From NCBI GenBank assembly GCA_015039365.1, contig WION01000013.1:1-64000 (forward strand): a DNA stretch of 64,000 nucleotides, given 5' to 3'. A model generated the notes under the pieces. The model did no database searches. It worked only from the letters and a program-made list of their open reading frames with translations, and was not told where the DNA came from. A program made the position numbers and the translations under genes. Source of the stretch: Amanita rubescens (Eukaryota > Basidiomycota > Agaricomycetes > Agaricales > Amanitaceae). This document shows positions 1-11,660 of this stretch, in pieces (position 1 is the first letter of the stretch; every line of letters begins with the position of its first letter).

Positions 1-630
1 GAACGGTCGCTGGAACATCACCAATTGTGCTCATTTCCGCACAACTTTGACGTCGTCAACGAATATATCGTGAAACGCACCCCCATCATCGATTAGTCGG
101 TCAAGTGCTCGGCGCAGTCGGAAAGCTTTACGGTAAACATGTATGACCCTTTCGGAAGACTATGCTTACAAATGAATTTGTAGAGCTGGAAATACTTCGT
201 CGGCTACTTCCCCCGGTGCTTGCACGGAGATCGGCGAAAAGGTGGCATTATCTCGTCGAATCGAGAAACATTAACGTCTCGGGGGTAAGTGTCTCTACGA
301 CGTTCAAGAAAATAATCGATTGACGCATGTCCACAGGTTGGGGGAAGCGTACAGCATTCACATTACTGGAAGTAGAGTAGTAGTACTCAATGTTTTCCAT
401 TCATACTACCTTGCATTGATCCACTCTTATATTATTACAAGTAAAGGAACTTGGTGTTCGAAAACGACTTCGAAGTTCGAACCTCGAAGAACCATCGGCC
501 TACAAATTCTATACTTTTGTTCAACACATTCTAATAATGTACACTTATTATCACAATCGAGAGTAAAAGACTTTTGTTCTCAGACTATTCCACATTTCAG
601 TGTTGAGGGCCATGTCCGTTCGAGATCGGA
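1..630. other. Stretch without a supported gene
   Basis: I see no frame on either strand with recognisable protein sequence, and no RNA gene or obvious repeat. The short open frames near 320-637 have no family resemblance and no matching intron signals. The right end is the 3' side of the allergen-like gene on the minus strand, so part of this stretch may be its downstream flank. Confidence 0.4.
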
Positions 631-2124
631 CTATTGATCGCTGTGTCGTTGGAGGATGTCTAAGTAAAACTGTGAGATGGTGTACACTTGAAGAAGCTGT
701 GCGCATACATTATCATCATCCAGGCGAAGGCCTTTTTCTAATTTCTCGGCGGTGCCGTTTACCTCTCGAGCACACTGTCCTCTTGCCAACAAGACAGTGT
801 TTACATCCTCGGGTTGCACCTCGTTGTTCAAAGAGCCACCATGATTCAAGAAGTGTTCGATCGGTACAGGGTCATGACTGCGCGATTGGTGTATCACAGG
901 TGCCTCGTGTGTTACTTGGTAAATTGGGATGGTCGTATGAATCCGATGTTGATCGACGGCTGATGGGGAAGGAATGAGTTATTTATTTCTTCAATGGCAC
1001 GACCCAACTGACTTTCTTTTTGGATTATTGGCTGAATTACGTGATGAACGTGATGGTGAACATGTTCATTCACGATCATACCCTTATCAATCACGGTGCG
1101 CTCTTTTGCGGCATGATGCTATTTCTATCAACAGATTGCCCATCAGGAATGAAAGGGACATACTACGGTGTCGTGATGTTGGCGCATTTGGCCTTCTAGT
1201 AATGTTGCTTCCTCGGGTTTGTTAACATGGTTCTCACGAATATGAGCAACGGGATGAACCTTGAAAGAAGATTAGTGTGCAACAAAACAATGACAGCGAG
1301 AAGTTACATTTTCATGATGTTTCTCTTCTAAAACGTTGGAGGCTACAACAGGCTGAGTGTGATGTTGTACATGATGAACTATGGGGTTCAGTATAGGTTA
1401 CTATTAGGTAAGTCATAACTTACTGTGCCTCTCATGTTCCTTCACACGTTGGACCTCTTCAGTCTCTACGTGACGGACGTGTTCATGGGTGACAGCTATA
1501 CTGCTGTGAGTAGAATATGCGGGCGTACAAAAGAAATGCCTACAGTTTAATTGCATAACGTCTTCAGATGTGCGTTTCGATGGCATAGCGTCAGTGGAAG
1601 AAGCGTCAATGTGTCCTCCATGATGACCAGTAACACCTGAAAAACATAAAATTTACGCCTGCAAGATGCTTGGATGAAAATTTACCGTTGTCAAGCTTCG
1701 TGCCATCTGTAACGACATCACTATTGGTAGTATCTTGTACTTGTTTCGCAATATTAGCTTCTACGCCCAAATGGAGGTTATTCACGAGGTTAAGTAATAC
1801 ACGCCTTGTATGCTTACGGTCTGTAGGTGTACCGGGTTTTCCGGTCGTTCCCGGTCCTGTCCCGGAAGGGAGGATGTAGGAATCCGTACCCAAGGCAGAT
1901 CCATGTTGCGAATTTTCGATGGCGCCGGCCTCTTTATCAGAAGATGGACGTACTAAAGAGTAATAGTTGATCACATGTTGCTGCCCAAAAGTAAACAACT
2001 GACATTGCGATTCGGTTGCCTTTGTGCCAGTGTCCATGTTGGAAGCCGGAGAAAAGTTGGTCGCCAAGCTAGTTCTACGCTCAACGTCGTTTGATGACTT
2101 CGCCGATGTACTGGAGCCAGACAT
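631..2124 (-). CDS. Allergen-like His-rich repeat protein
   Basis: Spliced minus-strand gene. It carries the His-rich motifs of a fungal 'putative allergen' family: THEHVRHVETEEVQRVKEHE (about 1440-1500), VHHVQHHTQPVVAS (about 1350-1385), NEHVHHHVHHVIQPIIQKE (about 1010-1070), then a tail with IEHFLNHGGSL and REVNGTAEKLEKGL. At least three GT-AG introns separate these blocks, for example around 1115-1155 and 1510-1550. The N-terminal third is low-complexity and Ser/Thr-rich, and exons there are less certain; I chose the ATG at 2124 as the first Met of that open frame. Family members are probably cytosolic, with no established enzymatic role. I infer the family from the repeated H-V-H-H-V-Q-P pattern. 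There is no signal peptide. Confidence 0.6.
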
Positions 2125-3078
2125 GGAGAGCCGTCGACTATCGCTTTTAAGAGCGTCTTTTATTGTAGAGCCAATACCTAAACGAATTCGGTCAGTCGCA
2201 GAACTGCAGGCGAGAAATGGAAAACGAACCCATTGTTTATGATTTTACTGTGCGATGGATGTGAAAAGGACGATAACTTGGAGAATTGGCCTCGCAATTA
2301 GGACGTTATATAGGCAGCCCAAAGGGCACAACGTCATCGTTCTGTCGATCATCTTCATACATCGTCATAGCCGACTGACATGTAAAGGGGTGCCAGAGAT
2401 CGGATACTCTACAGAGGACGTTCAAGAGTTCAAATGTTCACGTTCAGTTTTGGTTCGGATATTTTCGGTACGATGTCCCGCACGACTTTCACATAGAAAG
2501 CCTGCCATCGGTTGAAAAGTGGCATTTGTGGGCGAGGGTTCGCGAGATAGGCTACTCCTATTCTGTGTATTGCCAGAAAATAGTTTGCCGAGGATTTAGG
2601 AGTGGAACGCCAAAAGAGTCAGGGTCATCGAAGTTATGTAAAAGCGGAATACCGCTCCCGAACTTCACTCCACAACGAGCTCAACTTCTCGATTTTTGAA
2701 AAGGGTACTTGGGGCTTAAAAGGGCCCATTGGAATAGGAATTATGGGGCAGATACAAGGTTCGGATCTAGATATGAACGTTAGTTGAAAAAGAGGGGTCC
2801 TGATGTTTGTGTACTTCAGACGCTGGGAGAGGTCCCCTTTTCGTCCGCAATTCGATGATTATCGATTAGATATTTCTGCAGATGGGTATTGACTTTCGTC
2901 TCACGAGTGGGCATCTTTACCGAAACCCGACGCCCCAGGCTCAGGTTAATACACGTTTTTCGGCCATGGGAAGCGATTCCGAATTTCGGAACGATGACGT
3001 TTTGTCGGCCTATAAGAACCATCTTATCTCTTCTACGACGGGTCATCTGAGCTTTTCGTTCCTCACGCTCGACCACCC
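2125..3078. other. Divergent intergenic region
   Basis: This 950-base gap separates the minus-strand allergen-like gene from the plus-strand glycogen phosphorylase gene. It should hold both promoters. I found no protein-like frame and no repeat. Short frames at 2255-2515 and 2816-3076 have no recognisable content. Confidence 0.4.
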
Positions 3079-6000
3079 ATGACCTCTGTCATCGATCCAA
3101 AGACAATCGGGAAGCCTTCAAGGGCCCGCCGTCACGTCCGCACCCTTACAGGTCCAGTGCGACAGCCTTTGCATTTCTACTGATACGAATTCCTTTCTTA
3201 GGTTATCTTCCGGAGACAGACGCTACAGGCAAGGAAAAATGGCCCCGAGGCGACGAAAAAATATGGAAAGCGGGAATACGAGGTCTTGACAAAGGTTCGC
3301 ACTTTTCATGCGCTTTGACGCGTCTCATCTTCATTTGCCTAGACGAGTCCGATTACACCAAGTCTTTCGTCAATCATGTACAAACCTCTCTTTCTCGACA
3401 AGCGTATAACCTTGGTAAGTCACGCACGACTTCGATTAAAATTTTCGACTCACAACTCGCATTAGATAACCTTGGTGCATATCAAGCCTCTGCACTAGCC
3501 GTCAGAGACAACCTTCTGGTAGGTTAAATACGTTCGATCACCGTGTAACGTTGATGATTCACCTTCAAAGATAAACTGGAATGATACTCAATTGCACTAT
3601 ACGCGCAAGGCTCCCAAGCGAGCCTACTACCTTTCATTGGAGTTTCTGATGGGCCGCACTCTTGACAATGCGGTAAGTCCATCTCCAATAGTGCATATAC
3701 TTACTAAATTGCCGCACCCAAGATTCTCAACCTAGGTTTGAAAGATGTATGTAAGGATGGAGTCAAATCACTTGGCTTCAACCTGGAAGATCTTTTGGAG
3801 CAAGAACGTGATGCTGCTCTCGGAAACGGCGGTCTTGGGCGCCTTGCAGCTTGTTATCTTGACTCTTCCGCGTCTCAGGTAATGCAGACATAATCCTTTT
3901 CCTTTCTATGATTGTAAACAATTTGAAGGAACTACCAGTATGGGGATACGGTTTACGATACAAGTATGGGATTTTCCAGCAGTTAATTTCTCCGGAAGGT
4001 AACCAATTGGAGGTAAAGTTGTCCTCTCACACATGGCGTCACATGAGGTTATAATCATCCGTGGCGTAGGCTCCAGACCCCTGGCTAGAACATCAGAATC
4101 CTTGGGAGGTGGGGCATGGTTAAATCCCTCATATTAAATCTTATCTTTAATATACAGCTCCCCCGTTTGGATGTCTCTTACGACATCCGTTTTTATGGAC
4201 AAGCCGAGAGACTGGATGACGGCAGCGGCCGCGCTAGTTGGACGGGAGGACAAGAGGTGCTTGCCGTCGCATACGATGTCATGATACCCGGTTACCACAC
4301 GAAGACGACAAACAATCTACGGTTGTGGGAAAGCAGACCTAAGCGTGGATTTGATCTCAACTCGTTCAACGGTCAGGATAGTGGGCTTTATATTAACACT
4401 CTGACTGATTGTCATCATAGCTGGAAATTACGAGAAGGCAGTGGAGTCCTCAAATAGCGCTGATGCCATAACCTCTGTCCTATATCCCAATGACCACACG
4501 TATGTCATTGGATAAATTAACTTTGCTTGGCTGACAGAACTTCAAGGACATGTAAGATGTTCTGAACTATGAACTACGCTTTATATTGATAGCAAGGCAG
4601 TCGGAAAAGAACTGCGCTTGAAACAGCAGTAGTGAGTTTATTCGCTACGACTTCTTCTCGGAAAGCATGCTGAATTACTGCAAGCTTCTGGACTGCTGCC
4701 AGTCTTGCGGACATTATTCGCCGTTTCAAAAATGTTGGGAAGCCATTCACTGAATTCCCTGACTGTAGGTGGTATATCATAAGCCAGAAAGTGAGGCTCT
4801 GACATGTCCTGGAAGACGTCGCCATACAGTTGAATGACGTAAGACCAAGGTTACAATTATTGCTTCTAGTACTGATAGGATGAAAGACCCATCCTACGCT
4901 TGCTATTCCGGAGCTGATGCGGATTTTCGTCGATGAGGAAGAGCTCCCATGGGATATCGCATGGCAAATTGTGACAAATACCTTCTTCTACACAAACCAT
5001 ACAGTTTTACCTGTAAGTTTTTTGTTCACACTCGTCAAGCGTATAGTTGAATCACTTGACACAGGAAGCTCTCGAAAAATGGTCTGTTCCGCTTGTGGAA
5101 CATCTCCTTCCCAGGCATTTGCAGATTATATACGATATCGTGAGTAGTTAGACCTACAAAATATGTCGAATGTCTCAAAAAAAGGCTCTAGAACCTGTAA
5201 GTCCTAACTGTTTGTCCGCTGTGGCTGTAGTTTACGCAAATGGGAACAAAAGCTTTTTCCTTCAAGGTAAGATTCAAACATTTTCTCCAGTAGATGTTGT
5301 TAAAGAACCCCGTCCAGCGGTGGAAAAGAAATTCCCGGGTGACAGAGAGAGGCTCGCTCGAATGTCGCTTATTGAAGGTATTTCATTTTCGTCATTTGCC
5401 TGTGTGTGAACTCATGAACAATTCAGAGGGCTATCCCAAGCAAATTAGGATGGCGCACTTGGCAGTCATTGGTAATAATATCCTTGCTACATTTTGGCGG
5501 GGTTTAATTGAACGCCCACGACAGGTAGTCGAAAAGTCAACGGTGTGGCAGAGGTAAGACCAAGAACAGGTTCATATCGATCAACGTCTGAATACATGTA
5601 TTTCGTAGTTGCACAGCGAGCTTTTGAGAACTACCATTCTCAAAGACTTCGTCGAATTCGACGGGATTAGCAAGTACGTGGAAAGCCAACTTTTCATGAT
5701 GCGCTAGACTGAAGCACACCTAGATTCGGTAACGTTACCAATGGAAGTAAGTATCACATCTGGGGATGAGGCATCTTAGGCTTAATTATTTCAGTCACTC
5801 CTCGCAGATGGCTTGATCAGGTATGCGCTTGCTGTCAGTCCTAAAACTTCGTGATTTACGATGCCTTTCTAGTGCAATCCCAAATTGAGTCAGCTCATCT
5901 CTGAAACGCTGAAATTGGAAAAGCATGTTTGGTTGAAAGACCTTACAAAACTAGAGGGTTTATTACCCTTCGCGGAAGACAAAGCCTTCCGTCAAAAATG

Positions 6001-7519
6001 GGCAGCAATCAAACAGGGCAATAAGGAGCGCCTGGCTCGGCATGTGCAAGCGACGCTTGGCTTGACCGTTAATACAGATGCAATGTTTGACGTCCAGATC
6101 AAAGTGAGCTTTCCGTCATTTTAACCTAATCGATACTGACATATGTTGTGCACAGAGATTGCATGAGTATAAGGTTGTCCAAATCAACGTCATTCCCCAG
6201 GTACTAAATCATGGCTCTAGCGTCAAACCATGAATATCCTTGGTGTCATACATGTACGTCCTACCCACCGCCCGACGTCATCACTTTTACAAGGATCGTG
6301 CAGCGTTATATAACCCTGAAAGATTTATCCCCAGAAAAGCGTAAAAAGGTCAACAAGAAGGTCGTATTCTTTGCGGGGAAAGCAGCTCCAGCGTGTCAGT
6401 TTGTTTCTTAAATATCAGTTAATTTACACATTGACGTTTCTCTAGATTACATCGCAAAGCTCGTAAGTGATGACCAATATCCCTTTGGTTATCTTGTCTA
6501 AGCGCATCCAAGACCATTCGCCTAATCGTTAACGTTGCCCGCATTATCAACTCCGACCCAGACACCAAGGATTATTTGACTTTATACTTCTTGCCTGACT
6601 ATGCGGTCTCTTTGGCTGAGATACTTATTCCTGCCTCCGATATCAGTCAACATATATCGACTGCTGGAACAGAAGCGTCGGGAACATCGAACATGAAGTT
6701 CTGTCTCAACGGAGGTCTTCTGCTCGGAACTGTTGGTACGTGGCCAGTTTCAGTTCCCTGGTTCGCCGTACTCACCAAATTTTGCAGACGGGGCTAATAT
6801 CGAGATCGCTGAGGAGGTACGTCGATTATTCGTCTTTACGCTCCTTTCTTGATAGTGTTCACGAAGGTTGGCGAGAGCAACGTTTGTAAGTTCAGTCGAT
6901 CATTGCAATCAAGCCTTATCTAATTCCTATCAGTCTTCTTTGGACATTTGACCCCGTGAGTCACATTCTTCACCTTTCGAATCGTATTAACTGAACCGAT
7001 GAAGGAATGTGGAGGATTTACGTCACCAGCACATGTACCGCCCCGTTTCATTGGAGCAGAAATCCCCTGAACTTGCAAAAGTCATTGAGAAGATTGCATC
7101 TGGATACTTTGGCGACGGCTCGGCCTATCAACCGTACGTGCCAGGCAATGATCCCACTCGATATCTTGGTAAATTGAATCACCATAGGTTGCTGAGCACA
7201 ATCTTGCAACACGACTATTACTTGATCACAGACGACTTTGATTCTTGTACGAGGCTTGCCTTCAGTTATATCTCTATATCTTATTCGTCACAGATCTTGA
7301 AGCTCTCAAAATGGTTGATGAAGCATACTTGGATACGGACGAATGGATTAAAAAGTCAATCAGAACTGTTGCAAAGGTTTGCTAGACCAGTTAATCCACC
7401 ATGCTCTTCATGATTGATGATTGGCCGTTTAGATGGGCAAGTTCAGCTCTGATCGAGCCATCAACGAATATGCCGAATCATACTGGAACATTGAAACGAC
7501 ACTTGTGTCGAGCAATTAG
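3079..7519 (+). CDS. GPH1: Glycogen phosphorylase
   Basis: Releases glucose-1-phosphate from glycogen by phosphorolysis with pyridoxal phosphate (PLP). The spliced product is near the usual ~870 residues and can be followed through about 25 short introns. Landmarks in order: [113 protein letters not shown] and [21 protein letters not shown] (active-site Lys/Arg block); [18 protein letters not shown]; and the PLP-lysine block [19 protein letters not shown]. It ends [19 protein letters not shown]. The first exon starts at 3079 ([12 protein letters not shown]). I see no frame break, so this copy looks functional. The motif normally GSHKVNG reads GSRKVNG here (about 5515-5535). It is convergent with the Msb1-like gene. 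Confidence 0.95.
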
Positions 7520-8114
7520 ATCCGTGAGGTTGCGTGAACACGGAAGAGGGACAGTTAATAGATTTCTTTTTTGCGCTTCGGTACCTGTTATGTCGCCCCA
7601 ATATGCAAACAAAATTGATTCTGCTTACGCCGTTCGTCGCGGCACAATTGTGATCCAGTGGGATGGTCATTTGTTTCCAGATTTAAGAGCGTGTCGAACT
7701 ATACGTATCAAGATGATGAATCTCTACGATGACGCCGTCACCTACGTTGACAAGCATAAATAACGACTAAAAGTCCGAGATATTAGAGGTGTAGCAACGG
7801 AGCGGATATATCATAGCAGGGTATATTTATCCCCCTATCCACTGCACGTAGCGCGCGACTTGGGCTCTAGAAGCCGCAAGCCTTGATGTGAAGGGCGAAG
7901 AGGAGAGCGTGTAGCATAAAGGAAAAAAAAACAATAAGAGATAAGGTAGATAGATGACATGAACTAAGGAGCGGATATATCAGGACAAGGGACGAGAAAG
8001 AGAATGAAAAAGCAGACCTCAGGCGGGTATCCTCTTCCGTAGGGAATCACCGGTGGCGGCGTCAACGAGGATAAGGAAAGATGATAAAAAAAGACGAAAA
8101 GGAGCTTCAATTAT
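7520..8114. other. Convergent 3' intergenic region
   Basis: Lies between the stop codons of glycogen phosphorylase (+) and the Msb1-like gene (-), so it holds two 3' ends. It is A-rich around 7918-7945. A direct repeat of about 15 bases containing GGAGCGGATATATCA occurs at about 7799 and 7970. No gene is supported. Confidence 0.4.
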
Positions 8115-11100
8115 TCACAACTGTTCCTCCCTTGATACTGCTTCATCAGCATGGCCGTTCTCTTCGATTACGACTTTAGTCTGCAAGTCCTCTGATGGTG
8201 GCTCGCTCGGGCCTTCCTCTGCGTTGGGTTCCTCTACTGCTGCAACTACTTCGGCCTGCGGTTCCTCAATGGCCGAGTCTTGCTCAGCTTCGACTACTTC
8301 GGCCGGAGGTTCCTCAACGGTTGCGTCTTGCTCGGCTTCGACTACTTCGGCCTGAGGTTCCTCAATAACTGCGTCTTGCTCAGCTTCAACCACGACTTCT
8401 GGCTCTGCAGCAGGCTCGGTCTCCACGGGTTCATCCTCAACTACTGGAGCTTCGGGCACCGGCGTGGATTCATCTACAACCAGGGTCGTTTCTTCCACTG
8501 CAGTGGTTTCAATAACGGTAGTCGCTGCCTCGTCTTCCACCGAAGCAACTGGGGCTGGTTCATCATCCGCTGGAGCTGCATCTTCTTCCACCACCGGGAA
8601 TGACGTGGCTGACGCTGTCTCCTCTTGCTGTGCAGCCAATGAGACAGGTTCAATAACCGGACTTGTCTCCTCTGTTATTGATGGTGACGTCGACTCAACT
8701 ACTGCTTCCGCCTTTACGGCTTCCTCTTGAACCACCTCTTGAGGTTGCGTGGGAGGCGTCTGAGGTACGGAAGGAGGCTCCTCGACGGCCTCAATAACAG
8801 TTTCCAGGGGCTCGGTTGCTGGATCAGCGGCGGGTGCCCCTGTATCAGCCTGTGGGACATTGATTTCGGGTGCCGTAAGCGACGAAGAGGGAGCAATTTG
8901 CTGGTCAACGGTTTCCGAAGCGGGTTCGGACGCCCTTTCGGTTGGATTCGAAAGATCAGAGGCCATGGCAGCAGTCGCAACAGCGGCAATAACAGCGGAA
9001 GTCGTAGCCAGCTCAGGTACAGTTACCACTTCCTGCGTTGAACTCTGTACGGCTGTAGCCTCTTCTTTAATAGAAACAGGTAGAGGGGGCAGTGGAGGTA
9101 CGGCATCACTTTCTCCACTGACAGACCTCTTTGCTGATTCCAGAGGCTTCTTAGGCTGTGGCGATGCCGAACTAGCCTTTGGCGATTCCCTCTCATCTTC
9201 CTCGCGCAGCACTTCACCCATCTCGCCCACTCGAACGGATGAGGGACTCTTACCCAGAGCCTTGCTAAGACTGTTCGCCTTCTTCCGAATGGGGACTGGA
9301 AACCTCTTATCCAATGACGTGCGCGATCCAGTGTTGAATATGCTAAATCGCTTTTTCGCGCTCGAAAATGTACCCTGAGACGCGACTGACGGGCGTGGTG
9401 ATGTTGTTCGCCTGCCACCATACTCGAGCATGCCGTCAGGAGACTGCGGCTCAGGAATAGCCGGCTTGATGTAGGACCGCGCGATAACAAGCCAGTCCAC
9501 CGGCTTGCCAGACTTGGTCTTGATACCGACATCGGACTTGAGTTTACAGAGGACAAAGGGGGGCCAGTTACACGAGATGGGGTCTGTCAAGGCATCACCC
9601 CAGAAATCAATGAAAGCTTCGTCTATTTGTATCGAAGAGAACTGCGCAACCTTGGTCGATGATGTTAGCGGCTGTTCTTCCTTTATGGTCATGTTTTTGG
9701 GACCATTATGGCTCTCCATTGATCTTCGACTTGCAGTAGGACTAGTTGCAAATCGGGAGTGCTTGCCTGGAGGAGAAACAGCTGGTATGCTTATCTCCAA
9801 GTCCTTGTCGATCAAATGTAGCGGCGAGACGTGTTCCAAGTGTACCTGATTCAGCGAAGCCTGAGGTCGAAAATTGCGTCCAGTCCCGAGTACCAGGGCG
9901 GTTGATGGGCGTGATCGTGGTGACCTTGGCTGGATCAGTCGAAACATCAGCATGCCAAGCGGTACCGTTGTTGTGAGGAGGAGAAGAGGGAACCGGCAAG
10001 TCTTGGTCGTTCAAAGACAAAGACCTTTTACGGGACTTTCTTGAACAGACTGTAAGTTGGCGACCCTGGTTCCGTGGATTCATCAGGCAAGAGAGACAAG
10101 AAACGGATCGTGTCATCAGCGAAGACACGGCCAAAATCAGGACCGTCACTGCGTGGAGAATCGCTGCCGGAATTCTCCCTCTTGCTCTTGATTTGTTCCC
10201 ACAGTTCCTTGTATTCTCGGTCCTCAGCCACTATTTCCGCCTCGAAAGCATCAGATATTAGTTTGTTTGGGCTATGCTTTGGTTTCCTCTGGGTTGTGAG
10301 CTGCGTTTCTACACGGATGAGCAGCGCGTCATATTGACGAGTAGAAAAGCGGGGTCGTGGAAGAAGGTCGTCATTAGATGACGGTGAACCATACGGATAC
10401 TTATTAACAAGTTCCATTAAGCGTACGGGCATTCTGTGGTTTACCGCTTCATCCCTGTAAATAGATGTCAAAAACGGTTCCGTATAATAACAAAGAATTA
10501 AATTTACCTTAGTCGTGCTAGGAAGAGATGTTCCAACATACGTCCTGATCGTTCCCAACGTGCATAAAACGTTGACCAGGTGTCGTTTTCGTCCGAACGC
10601 TGGGCGGTCAACAGCCAGAGACCGAAATATTTAGCGAGCTTGCTGCCAGAAATGCTATTGGCTTCCGCATGTGCAGCAAGGGAAGAAAATATTTCAAAGG
10701 TAGCGCAAAGTAGATCCAGGTGAGTATTAGGAACTCGAGGCGAAAGATAGTCCGAAAAGGCTTTGGAAGGGTACTTGGCCGCACGCTCTTCGTCAAAGAA
10801 ACCTTTATACCAGTCATGTTCCCTTCCGAAGCAATTGCTATCTAGCTTAAGGTGGCGAAGTGCCCACCGTAGAACAGCAGCGACATCATGTGGAGAACGA
10901 ACGTATTCAACCTCGGATTCAAAAGTCGAAAGAATAGCAGATGATGAAGGAGAGAGCGTGTTTGAAGGGCTTTTGGCAGCCAAAGAGTGGATATAAAGAG
11001 AAATAAGTTTGCGCTGTATCTGTGGCGAAGCAGAATACCAATGAGGATGCATAATCCCCAAGGTCTCAAGACCTACGAATCATCAGTCAGACAACCTCAA

Positions 11101-11556
11101 GAGAAGCACTAGAAGCATACCTCGGGCGGAAATAGACCGAGCACATATGCGAATTAAAACCAGTGTCTCAGTAGGACTAAGACGACGCTCGCCAATGGCA
11201 GCGTCTGTCAAGAGCACTCGAGAGTCGAGGTCTGCCTCAAAGACTACATCCAAAGCACGTGTAGGGGAGTCTTCTGGCTGTGAGAGAGAAGACGGTAAAT
11301 TTAGAGCAATATGCGGGGCGGCATCAGGCTTCTGATAGGATTCAGGAGCAGCGACGCGAGATTTACTCTTGAAGAGGTGGAAGGTAGAATCCTTCTCCCT
11401 GCTACCACCGTTTGTTACCAGCTCAGGAAAGTTAGCCGCGCTAGGAGAAACACTAGGAGAAATGTTTTCGTAGGGGCCCCCGAGAGGAGCAGAGTCGCGA
11501 TCGTCCTTGTCATCCTGCTTCTTGCGTCCAAAAACCTTGGAGAAGAAGGAGGGCAT
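8115..11556 (-). CDS. MSB1: Msb1/Mug8-type polarity protein with acidic repeat tail
   Basis: Resembles fungal Msb1/Mug8 proteins (meiotically up-regulated/DUF1708 domain), which act in polarized growth and Rho/Cdc42 signalling. It starts MPSFFSKVFGRKKQD. The conserved domain follows (VLIRICARSISARGLETLG, LISLYIHSLAAK, VAAVLRWALRHLKLD, KLAKYFGLWLLTAQ, FLARLRDEAVNHRMPVRLM), then QIDEAFIDFWGDALTDPIS and NWPPFVLCKLKS. The last ~300 residues are Glu/Ala/Val-rich and contain a tandem 16-residue repeat. Introns lie near 11083-11130 and 10455-10505. Two points need one base skipped to keep the conserved frame (about 10030 and 9814-9816), so the protein is not one clean reading frame as given. Its start lies about 105 bases from the stop of the Irc20-like gene on the same strand. 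Confidence 0.78.
8241..8384 (-). repeat. 48-bp tandem repeat inside the Msb1-like gene
   Basis: Three consecutive 48-base units (about 8241-8288, 8289-8336, 8337-8384) encode a 16-residue acidic unit of the form EVVEAEQDATVEEPPA, with small changes between copies. Being in frame, copy-number change would alter tail length without breaking the protein. Confidence 0.8.
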
Positions 11557-11660
11557 GGCGTGGCGTTAAAAGAATGTGGGAGACGAAGTGCCAAAAAGGC
11601 GACCGAAAGAGACTCTGCGGCGGTTTGAGTTGGAAAGTCGCGAATTCAAACCCTTCGCTA

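Noticed and set aside
8053..9378. Several long Ser/Thr-rich plus-strand frames opposite the Msb1-like tail
   Set aside because: They are antisense images of the repetitive acidic region (Glu/Ala codons read as Ser/Phe) and show no family features.
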